DNA from: Phlebotomus papatasi
Lineage: Eukaryota > Arthropoda > Insecta > Diptera > Psychodidae
Direction: 5' to 3'
DNA: 64,000 bases
Assembly: GCF_024763615.1 (NCBI RefSeq)
Contig: NC_077224.1
Coordinates: 54,818,712-54,882,711 of the forward strand
Below are positions 56,201 to 64,000 of this stretch, piece after piece. The number at the start of each line of letters is the position of its first letter. Position 1 is the stretch's first letter. Under the pieces are notes generated by a model. The model did not search any database. It saw only the letters and a list, made by a program, of their open reading frames with translations, and was not told the origin of the DNA. Made by a program: the position numbers and the translations under genes.

Positions 56201-59200
56201 TTAGTGGTAATACCTTGTGCTAGAATATTTGAAAATTCAATTCAATTCAATTTATTGACACACAAAACTTAGGGTAGTTCCCTCTTACAAATTTGTGGCA
56301 TAAAAGAAAAAATAAAAAAAAATAGTTTAAAAAAAAAAAAGGAAAATGAAGCAAAGTAAAATAAAATATAGCTTATAAAACAAATCAAGAATTTAAAAAA
56401 TGAAAAGAGAAATTAGCAAGGTCCATTCTGGAAGTGCTCCCTAATAGTGTCAGGCGATCTACGCTTCTGAGGAGCGAGAGAATTATACATAAAAACCCCT
56501 TTGACAAATAGAGTTCGTCTGAAGGACTCATGGTGTGACTTAGGGACAATCAGTCCACCGACTCTAGCCGACCCGCCAGGAGTCAAGAGAGAGGCCAGGT
56601 ACCCAGGGCATCCCGATGCAATCAACCGGTTAAGAAAGATGAGAGCGCGCATTTGAAGTAGCGATGGGAGATCACATCCTACAAAAACATTTCTATAAGA
56701 AGAAATGTGATCACGAGGGCGCAACCCGCAAATATATCTCACACAATTGTTGAAAGCAACTGAAAGTCGGCGAATCGTGTCAGCATCCGACAGAAAGAAG
56801 AGCTCTGCTCCATAATTAAAAAATGGAAGTAGCAGTGCTCGGGCTAGGAGCAAGCGAATATCATAGGGTGTGATGTCCCGGAAGCGTCTAAGTGTATAGA
56901 GTGTGTAGTGTATAGTGCTATAAAATCTCTTTCGATTTCGATTTTATAGCTCCATTTTGGCCATCAGGCCAAGTAAGTTCGTTCTTCTCTTTTAGTTTTC
57001 AATATTAATAATGATGTCGATTTATCCGCATTGGCATTTGGGAGCCCCTTGCTGAGCCTCAATTGGAAGTATATATGCCAATCAATTACTATGGCAACTT
57101 TAACATGAAGTTTGTTGCCTCGTGAGAAGGAGTACCTCGACGTTCCTCAACTTCGCCGAGTGTTTAGTCAAGTTTGGGATTTTGTGCGCGCCGGACGAAG
57201 AATTGATTTTTTGCCGTGTCGACACCTTTTGGGTCTTGTCCTTGGTCAAAGATCAGTGTCTCGTTGTACAATACATAAAAAGCTATTGAGAATGGAATTG
57301 TTAATAGGAGTGATCAGTGATCTCTCAGCTGTTGTCTCAAGTGGAGCCATGAGAAATTGAACTCTGCTCCTCGGGTCGCCAATGTCTAGTTGTTGTAATT
57401 TGTAAGGCATGCCAAAATTGGCGGAATTGCTCCAATTGTGCTTCGATAAGACGAATTGTTTTGAATTTTGTATCGCGAGTACGCATAATTGGCTTTAGTG
57501 CGTGTTGCACATTCAATTGACTGTTATAAATTCTCAAATGGAAGATTCTGTTGCCTTCGAGGCAGCTCTCATCATCACGATATCACATTCCTCCAGTGTC
57601 TAGTCTGAGCTTGATAGATATTGCCATTTTTCTTTCACTCTTGAACCTTAAGTCCATAACTAGAGAAGTTATATAAATCGCCTGATTGCATGCGAATGGA
57701 AGGACTCTGATGGAATCTCTGTGAAAAAGTACTTTTTCCCATAATCTATAATTTGTTCTGGACACGAAAATAAACCCTTCGCTGTCTGTGGAGATTTGCA
57801 AGCAAAAAAAAAAGAACTTGAAATAGAAATACATAAGGTTTTTGTAGTGGAAGACGGAAGTGCACAAGAATGGGAAAGCACCGGAACAGCGTTCCATCGG
57901 GCTGTAGCAGCTTAGAGAGTCTCGCTTCGGTTCCTCAGGCCCCTCAGGCATTTCGCCTTAGTCAGTATGACTCAATGGTGAACTTCCTCAACAATCACAC
58001 CAGAACGACATTGGGCGCTCCCTCGAAGGGCGAGTCTTCGTCCACCCTACAACCACCCCAACCACCAATCTGGGTCAAGCGCTCCATGTACAACTGTGTC
58101 TTAATTAATTAAGACTACAGACTAACTATATGTCTCATTTCTTGTATTTTCAGTGACCAAAATAATCTCTGCAATGGCTCAGTGGTCAACACACCAGGGC
58201 ATCAGTTAGTAAGGAAGGTGCACAACCAGAGTCCCAATGGTCAGAAGAAGCTCATGGTGACACTTACACACTTGCCCAATCGACCACCTGTCGATATTGA
58301 ATTCAACGATATCGCATACTCAGTGTCCGAGGGGCGGAAGCGTGGCTTTAAAACCATTCTCAAAGCGGTCAATGGTAAGGATCTACTTCAGTTGTCTCTA
58401 TGCATTAGTCTGGTTTTAATACTATACTGTTTTTGGAATGTTTATGAAATTTCCAAAATCGATAATTTTCGATCATTGGATCCTAAATAAAAAAAACCAA
58501 ATGTGCTCGGTTTTTTTTCTCAATAGAGGAAACCGCACTACCTTCGGACGATTTATGCTTCGCACAATTCATTTTTTTAGTGTGTTATAAATAAATGAAT
58601 TTGGCCCATTATATTATAATATTATATTTTAATAGGTAGTCCAATGCCTCAGATTTTCAGAATAGAGCTATGGCTCAAACCCATAAGGGCCTTGACAGAC
58701 TTGAGGATTAGCCGAGAGACGGATTAGCGTAATTATATTAGAAATAATGTTCAAATTACATTTCTATCATTTTCCACTAAGTCGTCTCTCGGCTTAAGTC
58801 GTAAGTGTGTCTAGTGCATAAAGAACATAGAGAAAAAATTGAATTGTTCGAAGCTTGAGTCGTCCGAAGGTAGCGTGCTTTCCACTACAGTAGACTTTCG
58901 CTCAATCGGTTCTTTTTCAATCGGGCGAAAAATGTTGTTGACAATTTTCACGTTTAATTATGAAGCAAATTTGCTCAAATTCGCTGTAGTTCCTCTTATT
59001 TTATCATGATTCTTTATAATTGAGCGTTTTTTGTGGAATTCACAATGATTTTGATGCCCAAATCTCTCGATAATTTGGATGACATTTTGCCCCATATCCC
59101 CGATTGAGAGAGAGTCTACTGTATATTTGTCTTACTCTTATGCTCTAGACACAATTACGACTTAACTCGAAAGACTGCATAACATAATTAATCATCAAAA

Positions 59201-61895
59201 TAATGATTTAACTTAATTCTCATGAGTTTTCCATTAACTAAGGATTAGTCAGAAACTGATGGAAATGCAATTTTCATTTGACGTTTGTTCGGTTTCAAAC
59301 GATGCTTGATCAATTCTGGTCTAGAGCAATGCGCCTTTAGGGTTAGTCCTCGGTTAATCGAAACCCTTTCTAAGATTCTTTATAAAAGTTGGGTCTTTGG
59401 GGACCTAGGATAGTTCTAAAAATTTTTCATGAATAAACTTTCAGATTGTATTGAAAATATTTTATTAATTTTGGTCAGTAAAGCAAAATATGATCAATTA
59501 AGGGTTTAAAATAAGATTTTGCTTTGGGAATCCGTGGTTCAATTGGTAAGAGCGTTCGGCTCATGAGCGGTGTGACCCCTTACTAGACTGTCAGAGTTGT
59601 GATTTCGAGTTATGAAATTACCAGGAACGGATTTATAGCATGAATTTTCTTAACGACTATGCGTAATATTAAATGTAGAGCATCATCCCTGTGAAATAAA
59701 ATTTGAAATTACTGACTTTTCAATTTTACTTCATATTTAAATTCCTCACGAAGTTTAGCATTAACGGTGTATAAAAGTGTTCAAATATATTTTATAGGTT
59801 GTAGAAATAATTTTTAAAAAATATTTCTTAAACAATAGGCCTTTCAATTAGATTTAGTTTTCACAGTTAAACGATAGGCAAAATAGACATTTAATAAATT
59901 AAATAAGGAGTTCATTAAAAGTTTATTCTTTTTACATTTCTTAATATATTATATATTTAATTATTCAAATTCAAATTAATTCTGTCGTTCTTTTCATTAA
60001 TATCCCTTTTCTTGTTATAAACTGGTAACCTTCATTCCCATGACTAAAAAAAATGCTCCAGAAAGAAATTATTACCCTTCGTTTATAATTTTGGAAAATA
60101 TCTGTAAATGTCATCTCGAACATTTTATTAGCAATTACTTTTTAATGTTGTGGTACTAAAACTAGGAGACCGTTGCGGTGTTTGTGGAAAATTAATTATA
60201 TAGGGGAAATGTAACATTTCATATATGGCAATTTTATTTACCGTAGAAAATTGTCACAAATCTAAAAACTATGTATGAGAAAAAATTTCCGCACTAAAAT
60301 CGATAAAATTTCACTTAATAATTCATGGTGGATTTAAGTAATGAATCTATTGCTATTGATTTGCAAACCAATTCAGTTCACGGAATGGGTACATTGGAAT
60401 TTTTAATTAATTCTACTTTACCTACAAATCTCCTTATTCGATACATGTACTATCAATTTGAAGTACTTGACTTCAATGTAATAATTGAATTAGAATGGGA
60501 ATTGTCTTTGTTTTGTGATTAATTGAAGTGACTGCTTGATTGATTTTGATGAGGGAGATTAGAGTGGTCTTAATGGAAATCAATTGACTTGCTTTCTTTT
60601 GATTTTGCAGGAAAATTTAAATCGGGTCTCTTAACTGCCATTATGGGTCCATCGGGAGCTGGGAAGAGTACCCTGATGAACATTTTGGCTGGCTACAAAA
60701 CCTCCCACCTCAGCGGAACTGTGATGATTAATGGAAAGGAGCGGAATCTCAGACGATTCCGTAAGCTTTCATGTTACATCATGCAAGATGATCGGCTGCT
60801 GCCATATATCACGGTCCGGGAAGCCATGATGATCTCGGCAAACCTTAAACTGGGCAAAGACATGACAGTAGCCGTTAAGAAAGTCGTAGTTGAGGAAATC
60901 ATTGAGACTCTGGGTCTAGTTGAATGCAGTGATACCCTGACACTGAACCTTTCCGGAGGCCAGAGAAAACGCCTCTCAATTGCCCTGGAATTGGTCAATA
61001 ATCCCCCGGTGATGTTCTTCGACGAGCCAACCAGCGGCCTGGACAGCTCAACGTGCTTCCAGCTGATTTCTCTGCTGAAGAATCTAGCTCGAGGTGGCAG
61101 AACTGTGGTCTGCACAATTCATCAGCCTTCAGCGAGGCTTTTTGAGATGTTCGACCATCTCTATATGTTGGCTGAGGGTCAGTGTATCTACAAAGGGTCT
61201 GTACGGGGGCTGGTTCCCTTTCTGTCAGATCTCGGCTTTGACTGCCCGAGTTATCACAATCCAGCTGATTACGGTAAAGACAAAATCTTACTCTTCCTTT
61301 GGACTCCCAAATTTAATCCTAAATCCCTTTGATATTGCAGTTATGGAAGTTGCTTGCGGTGACTACGGTGAGTCTCTGCATAAGCTGGTGATGGCCGTAA
61401 AGAATGGCAAATGTGCCAACTACGTCACTTCATCGTCCAACGAAAAGTTAATAGGCAACGGAAGCAATGGGATTGCCAATGATATCTCCAAACCGCACAA
61501 TTCCACAGCCCTCCGCCCTGGCGATGTTCAAGAGACGTCGCTGACCAAATTCCCACCCTCAAAGTCCGACTATACCGCCATTACGATGCCCGAGGAGAAA
61601 ACTGCCAAGAGCACAGCACCTACAACTCCCGGAGCCACATGCACCACCTCTCTCCTGGACTCTAGCGAGAGTGTTGTTGCCCTGCCCAGTAACTCTGGCT
61701 TCCCCACATCCGGATGGCTTCAGTTCTGGATCCTACTCAAGCGCACCTTCTTAACTATCATGCGAGATCAGCAGTTAACTCATATGCGATTGCTGTCGCA
61801 TGTGATTGTCGGGACTATCATTGGGATGATCTACTACGATATTGGCAATCAGGCATCAAAGGTTATGAGCAACGCTGGATGCGTCTTCTTTACAG
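46853..61895 (+). CDS. Atet: Atet-like ABCG half-transporter (5' part; continues past the window)
   Basis: Exons 47072-47256 (or alternatively 52817-52968), 57848-58087, 58154-58374, 60611-61273 and 61341-61895 join in frame to about 621 residues (first isoform) and stop mid-codon at a donor. From the N-terminus: a long low-complexity region, a complete ABCG nucleotide-binding domain (Walker A GPSGAGKS at 228-235, Q274, signature LSGGQ 329-333, Walker B VMFFDE 349-354, switch His386), a ~150-residue Ser/Thr/Asn-rich linker, and the first membrane helix (HVIVGTIIGMIYY). The remaining five helices must lie beyond 64,000. NBD-first order is the ABCG/White pattern, which works as a dimer. The long N-terminus and linker point to Drosophila Atet, where it loads ecdysone into secretory vesicles. 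Family is near certain; the symbol is moderately sure. Confidence 0.85.
48070..48400 (-). repeat. R1 repeat, inverted end adjoining a forward end
   Basis: 'cacgagaaagtcctctccg' (48,088) is shared with 26.4 kb. 'cagtttgacctctaactcgg' (48,227) is the reverse complement of the R1 landmark near 27,260-27,290. Confidence 0.5.
48966..49167. mobile_element. MITE family GGGAAGTGGGGCACCTTTGAA, copy 2
   Basis: Left 'taggggg' then 'aagtggggcacctttgaa' is mirrored by 'ttcaaaggtgtctcacttcc' and 'cttatt'. It is preceded by a mixed A/T homopolymer tract (48,940-48,965). Confidence 0.75.
49498..49790 (-). CDS. cysteine-rich ORF, unidentified (antisense in Atet intron)
   Basis: The frame ends in a TGA near 49,498 and reads leftward. 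It has nine Cys within about 85 residues, including the close cluster EDCHRKCEHLC and KCAKTC, plus acidic and polar residues (SKDLNDDWAFIDSN). Composition is protein-like and the segment is GC-richer than its surroundings. There is no ATG before the first Cys in frame. Minus-strand acceptors TTTCTCAG (near 49,790) or CTACCAG would fit a 3' exon, with a ~95-base intron to a possible tiny start exon (MKIFPIV|GTAAAA, near 49,895). Such Cys spacing is typical of secreted disulfide-rich peptides, but I recognise no family and the signal peptide is unconvincing. Confidence 0.35.
49984..49996 (+). repeat. G13 homopolymer
   Basis: Thirteen consecutive G residues. Length in assemblies is error-prone. 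Confidence 0.9.
50520..50960 (+). repeat. R1 repeat copy
   Basis: Shares 'ccatttcgatatcgaatttt' and flanking words with 560-1,140 over roughly 400 bases. Confidence 0.6.
50974..51165 (+). mobile_element. tRNA-derived SINE
   Basis: An A-box-like 'tagtatagcactcgcc' and a perfect B-box GGTTCGAATCC (51,030-51,040) form a tRNA-like head. About 110 bases of unrelated body ('cggattgcatccagtaagc', 'gggactgacaaactcatccc') and an A-rich tail (51,151-51,163) follow. RNA polymerase III promoter, body and A-tail are the standard SINE layout. Confidence 0.7.
51783..51895. repeat. dispersed repeat shared with 12,211-12,350
   Basis: Shares 'aataattgtaaggcccag' and 'ctcaaaatagccccat' with the bdl intron 1 copy. 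It sits next to the 50.4-51.5 kb composite element. Confidence 0.5.
52692..52968 (+). CDS. Atet: Atet exon 1b: alternative first exon and N-terminus
   Basis: An ATG at 52,817 (ACACAATGG context) begins MAQYDLNESIHGNLQLNIYE... and ends LMGKVGKKCN before donor CAG|GTCAGT at 52,969. The coding part is 152 bases, leaving AG, the same phase (2) as exon 1a; with the first T of exon 2 it gives Ser. A candidate initiator TCAGTCG lies at 52,690, with 'tataaata' at 52,523 as an alternative. Phase match, protein-like composition with an acidic DDDD patch, and a good donor support a second promoter giving a different N-terminus. The start of the exon is uncertain. Confidence 0.55.
53927..54142. mobile_element. 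MITE family TAGGGGAGACCGGGG, copy 2
   Basis: Left 'taggggagagcaggacagaa' is mirrored by 'ttctgccccggtctccctta'. It is a shorter relative of 14,875-15,427. Confidence 0.7.
54271..54481. mobile_element. TAGGGGGACTGGGGCAA element with a perfect hairpin
   Basis: The start 'tagggggactggggcaa' is typical of the TAGGGG group, but the right terminus was not found. At 54,416-54,481 two exact 26-base inverted arms (beginning 'caaggaatttagaaaataaa') surround a 14-base loop. Confidence 0.55.
55578..55695. mobile_element. MITE family GGGCCTTGACAGACTT, inverted partial copy
   Basis: Begins 'gccctagacacacttac...' and 'aagccgagagacgg', the reverse complement of the family's right end. The other end is degenerate. 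Confidence 0.5.
56232..56905 (-). mobile_element. non-LTR retrotransposon, 5'-truncated
   Basis: Read on the minus strand, this encodes the region C-terminal to the reverse transcriptase of a LINE (TLRRFRDITPYDIRLLLAR...LPFFNYGAELFF...CVRYICGLRPRDHIS...), ending in a stop near 56,413. A short A-rich 3' UTR and the tail repeat 'aattgaattgaattgaa' end at about 56,232. This pattern (loss of the 5' end, simple-repeat tail) is typical of CR1/Jockey-like insertions by target-primed reverse transcription. The first 80% of the element is missing. The 146-codon frame is open, so the copy is fairly young. Confidence 0.75.
56920..57847 (+). promoter_or_regulatory. GC-richer segment before Atet exon 2, possible third promoter
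   Basis: After a small hairpin (GCTATAAAATC/GATTTTATAGC, 56,927-56,957), 57,000-57,560 is noticeably more GC-balanced than the rest of the intron and repeat-free. If transcription began here, translation could start at the in-frame ATG at 57,870 (MGKHRNSVPSGC). The frames across it look like chance. Inferred only. Confidence 0.25.
57848..58087 (+). CDS. Atet: Atet exon 2: N-terminal cytoplasmic region
   Basis: Acceptor TTTTTGTAG. It encodes GRRKCTRMGKHRNSVPS... a Ser/Pro/Gln-rich segment ending near PPIWVKRS. The upstream phase fits both first exons. The donor is the weak point: only GT at 58,088 (AT|GTACAA) gives the phase needed by exon 3, and it is a poor match to the consensus. Confidence 0.65.
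58154..58374 (+). CDS. Atet: Atet exon 3: start of nucleotide-binding domain
   Basis: Acceptor GTATTTTCAG. It encodes DQNNLCNGSVV...LPNRPPVDIEFNDIAYSV, the first ABCG strand ('DIEFNDIAYSV'), and ends ILKAVNG at donor GTAAGG, phase 1. Confidence 0.88.
58524..58887. mobile_element. TACCTTCGG MITE interrupted by a second MITE
   Basis: Ends 'tagaggaaaccgcactacct' and 'aggtagcgtgctttccacta' match the intact 34,731-34,899 copy. The GGGCCTTGACAG MITE is inserted at 58,687. Confidence 0.8.
58687..58817. mobile_element. MITE family GGGCCTTGACAGACTT, nested copy
   Basis: Flanked by ATAA on both sides (58,683-58,686 and 58,818-58,821). The uninterrupted paralogue near 34,833 has a single copy of 'cataa', so ATAA (or CATAA) is a target-site duplication. 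Confidence 0.8.
58886..59123. mobile_element. 238-base pogo/Tigger-like MITE
   Basis: TACAGTAGACTTTCGCTCAA at the left is mirrored by TTGAGAGAGAGTCTACTGTA-type sequence at the right. It abuts the preceding element. The remaining intron (59,124-60,610) has a tRNA-like unit and no other definable feature. Confidence 0.75.
59528..59620 (+). repeat. tRNA-like unit with CAT anticodon-type loop
   Basis: 'gtggttcaattggtaagagc' resembles a D-arm/A-box and is followed by CTCATGA in the anticodon position. The B-box (GATTTCGAGTT) is degenerate. Likely a SINE head or tRNA pseudogene, not a working tRNA-Met. Confidence 0.4.
60611..61273 (+). CDS. Atet: Atet exon 4: ABC ATPase core
   Basis: Acceptor TTTTGCAG completes a Gly codon. 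It contains Walker A (60,646-60,669), Q-loop MQDD, signature LSGGQ (60,949-60,963), Walker B FFDE (61,015-61,026) and the TIHQPS switch. All catalytic residues are intact, so an active ATPase is expected. It ends NPADY plus one base at GTAAAG. Confidence 0.96.
61341..61895 (+). CDS. Atet: Atet exon 5: linker and first membrane helix
   Basis: After a 67-base intron: VMEVACGDYGESLHKLV, then about 100 residues of low-complexity Ser/Thr/Pro/Asn linker, then the amphipathic connecting helix (WLQFWILLKRTFLTIMRDQQ) and membrane helix 1. It ends GCVFFT plus one base before a GGTCCG donor at 61,896. That donor is weaker than the others, but reading through meets a stop 12 codons on, and ACA|G is the expected junction in the family. 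Confidence 0.85.
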
Positions 61896-62066
61896 GTCCG
61901 TATTGTTTTGCTAGCTCCACATTAAGTTCATGAACTTAAAAGGGTAGAATGTATAATTGTAGAAGACGGTCTTCTATTAAAGTTACAACGGTTATGATAT
62001 GAATTCAAGAAAATTGTACACGGTGATGACCTTTGTTCTTTCTTCTCCTTTATTCTCTCATACGAC

Positions 62067-62096
62067 GTTTCGGAGGCAGATTTCCTCCTTCCTCAG
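62067..62096 (-). other. second hairpin with hammerhead-like core
   Basis: On the minus strand: CTGAGGA, an extra A, stem GGAGG/CCTCC around AAATCTG, then GAAAC and GTC. This is the same design as the 45.27 kb hairpin with different stem sequence, so the pairing is conserved by compensating changes. It lies in the last Atet intron visible. Confidence 0.4.
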
Positions 62097-62764
62097 GTCT
62101 ACAAATGCATTTTTAACAAATTTTGGATAATTTTTGAAAAATATTTTTACCAATAATAATGAGAATATCAAAAACACTTACACGGAAAATTCGGGAAAAA
62201 AAGGTTACGATATGAATGTCGTGATTAATTTTCCCCTCTCATGAAGGGTGTTCGTGAAGAGAAGCTTCAGTCCTAGTTAGGTAGTAAAAATTAGAGCAGG
62301 GAGCTTCGTGTTCTGGGCTTCTAGGAATGAATAATAGGATATTCCAGGACCCAGAACAACATAAAATGTTGAGCCGCTTAACCCTTGTATGAAACCATTG
62401 CTCACAGCATATAGGCCATCCGATTAACGTAATATAATACACACAGAAAAATGGAAAATTCGCAAACAGAAACACCCAGGAATTTAATTTAAAATCCCAT
62501 CCAATGAATGCCAATGCCCTAATTCTAAATTCTTTATCATTTAGTTTTAGTTGCAATTTGCAAATCTGTAGACATCTTTCATTTTTCAGCTAATGCAGAA
62601 CTTAAGTTCCCGAACTCTTAACTTGAAAAAGTTAGGGATTCTAGCCCATTTCTTTTACTCAGAGCTTCTAAACTTAAACGCCTCGGGGATTCACATCCAA
62701 TTTAAGTGCCCAGATTCTTATATATTCTTAAATTTAGAGTAAAAATTTTTCTGTGTGTACTGGT

Positions 62765-62890
62765 TGGTTTCAGATCTTCCGGTGTTCGTTAGGGGTAGTT
62801 TCTTTTCCAAAAGTCGAAAGCTTTGGAAAAAATTGAATTTTTAATTGAGGAAAAGAAGCTGCCCCTGACGAACACCGAAAGATCTGAATC
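62765..62890. repeat. 126-base foldback palindrome
   Basis: 'tttcagatcttccggtgttc' at the left is mirrored by 'gaacaccgaaagatctgaa' at the right. About 42-base arms, loop about 40 bases. Confidence 0.8.
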
Positions 62891-63306
62891 CAATATAATC
62901 CGTTAGATACCCTACCTATATAATACTGTTGTTCAAGTTTCAGTTAAAGCAAGGTTTAGTCTATAAAAAATTATTCAGAATCGTGCAGGGCAATTCCTCG
63001 GCGACCGAGACGTGTCAACACTTAGCATTAGCTTTTGCTAATGAAATCAATATAATTTAGGCGTGTAGTGTATCTAGTAAGGGCAATTGGGATGTTACCT
63101 CTCCCAACTTAAAGGTTTTAGCCCTTAGATTCACCTAACTCTTTACAAAAGCCTATCCGTCACCTGTACTAATGGCAAAGAATGGTTGGTACCTTGCAGA
63201 TAGGCCACGTTCTCGATAATCTTAAGCCCTGTTTGAGTTAAGCAGTTACTAACGTATACTTAAGTAAATGCCGCTCGCTAGAGCAAAATACAGAATCTAG
63301 CTTTCG

Positions 63307-63815
63307 CATATCGCTCCTTGGAAATTACAAGGGGCCAACTAATTTTCGGCCATTTTTCAGGAGACAGCATGAAAGATTCAACTTTGTGTAAATAAGTATC
63401 TCAATTTAATGAATGAACAAAAACAATTTATTTCTTTTCTATTTGTATGATCACTAATATAAACATCAAAACTTTTATATTTTTACCTTTCAAAATATGT
63501 TTTTTAATGAGTTCGCACCTTGTCGTTCTAAATGATGCGCAAATTTTGCTGAAATTAGAATGACACGGGATCAACTTGCTTGAGTTAGTTACCTGTTTCA
63601 CAAAAATTTGAACGATGAATATATTTTGTGTTCCTTTACTTTAAACAAAACTATGCAAGCAATCAAAAAGATTAAAATTTTGAAAAGTTTTCTAATGATG
63701 AAATTTAATGACTTGTATCATCTAAAAATTTATTAAATTGCCTTTCTAAGTGCATTAGAATCTAAAAATCGCAAAAAAGTGAGTTGACCCCTTGTAATTT
63801 CCAAGGAGCGATATG
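63307..63815. mobile_element. ~509-base MITE, TIR CATATCGCTCCTTGGAAATT
   Basis: 'catatcgctccttggaaatt' then 'acaaggggccaact' is mirrored by 'agttgaccccttgtaatttc' then 'caaggagcgatatg': about 33 bases with one mismatch, so fairly recent. The interior has no frame. Confidence 0.85.
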
Positions 63816-63866
63816 TTTTTATAAAGTAAGTCTGTCATTTAAACAATTTGAAATTCCGCAGTTTAA

Positions 63867-64000
63867 GGGCAGAATCACATTGACAGTAAAATGCTCACCG
63901 TCACCGTCAAAGCCCTCACCGTATTTCGTTAGTTTACGCATTTTCATTGCAATTCTTACGCAAATTCTCAATTACCGTATTGCCTTATCTCATACTCGGT
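63867..64000. mobile_element. possible MITE end cut by window edge
   Basis: 'aagggcagaatcacattgac' followed by repeated 'ctcaccgt' words looks like the start of a TIR element. The other end would be outside the window. Confidence 0.25.

Larger units (their letters stand above)
47257..57847 (+). other. Atet intron 1 (10.6 kb)
   Basis: It contains an alternative coding exon (1b), an antisense Cys-rich ORF, several MITEs, an R1 copy, a tRNA-SINE and the LINE fragment. The 54,500-55,570 and 55,700-56,220 stretches show nothing recognisable. Confidence 0.65.

Noticed and set aside
57583..57951. 122-codon minus-strand frame upstream of and across Atet exon 2
   Set aside because: It overlaps exon 2 antisense and its remainder is Phe-rich low complexity; no splice or start support.
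59528..59620. Functional tRNA-Met gene
   Set aside because: B-box and stem pairing are too degenerate; more likely a SINE head or pseudogene.
60774..61115. 113-codon minus-strand frame over the ABC domain
   Set aside because: Shadow of the highly constrained ATPase exon on the opposite strand.
61714..61914. Frame overlapping Atet exon 5 in another phase
   Set aside because: The NBD-continuing frame contains the linker and membrane helix; this one has no family features.
1..64000. CRISPR arrays, operons, phage or plasmid modules
   Set aside because: No regularly spaced identical repeats; gene structure is clearly eukaryotic with spliceosomal introns.

Overview
The window looks like euchromatin from an insect, most likely a dipteran. 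Two recognisable animal genes are split into many exons by canonical GT..AG introns. Introns run from 57 bases to more than 10 kb, the non-coding DNA is very AT-rich, and the spaces between exons are full of short terminal-inverted-repeat elements (MITEs). There are no operons, ribosome binding sites or other bacterial features. The order is inferred from protein resemblance to Drosophila genes; nothing was searched against a database.

Layout. 1-11,280: no recognised gene. It holds degenerate dispersed repeats (1-1,140), a strongly A-rich/T-poor block (about 2,040-4,020), and a nested transposon (6,503-8,764) in which a 1.8 kb element carrying a degenerate tandem array and a (CCGG)n tract sits inside a smaller MITE. 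11,286-25,467: a complete plus-strand gene in nine coding exons encoding a 676-residue cell-surface protein (signal peptide, four Ig domains, two fibronectin type III domains, one membrane span, short tail). It is best matched to Drosophila borderless (bdl) of the Turtle/IgSF9 family. 25,470-46,850: about 21 kb with several MITE clusters and three possible promoters or non-coding first exons for the next gene. 46,853 to beyond 61,895: the 5' two-thirds of a plus-strand ABCG half-transporter, best matched to Drosophila Atet. Its nucleotide-binding domain is complete, but the window ends before the rest of the membrane domain. Two upstream coding exons 5.7 kb apart both end in the same splice phase, so the gene probably makes proteins with alternative N-termini from separate promoters.

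bdl encodes an adhesion/recognition receptor of neurons. Atet, in flies, is a vesicle ABC transporter tied to ecdysone release. Nothing in the sequence links the two functionally; they are neighbours in the same direction.

The mobile-element fraction is unusually readable. It includes piggyBac-like MITEs with exact TTAA ends, pogo/Tigger-like MITEs, a set of MITE families that all begin TAGGGG/TAGAGG, tRNA-derived SINE-like units, a 5'-truncated non-LTR retrotransposon, large foldback palindromes, and a case where one MITE has jumped into another while an uninterrupted paralogue of the target is also present in the window. The most novel items are a cysteine-rich antisense ORF inside the Atet intron, hairpins with a hammerhead-ribozyme-like core on the minus strand, perfect short palindromes, and the nested element with its ~290-base repeat array.
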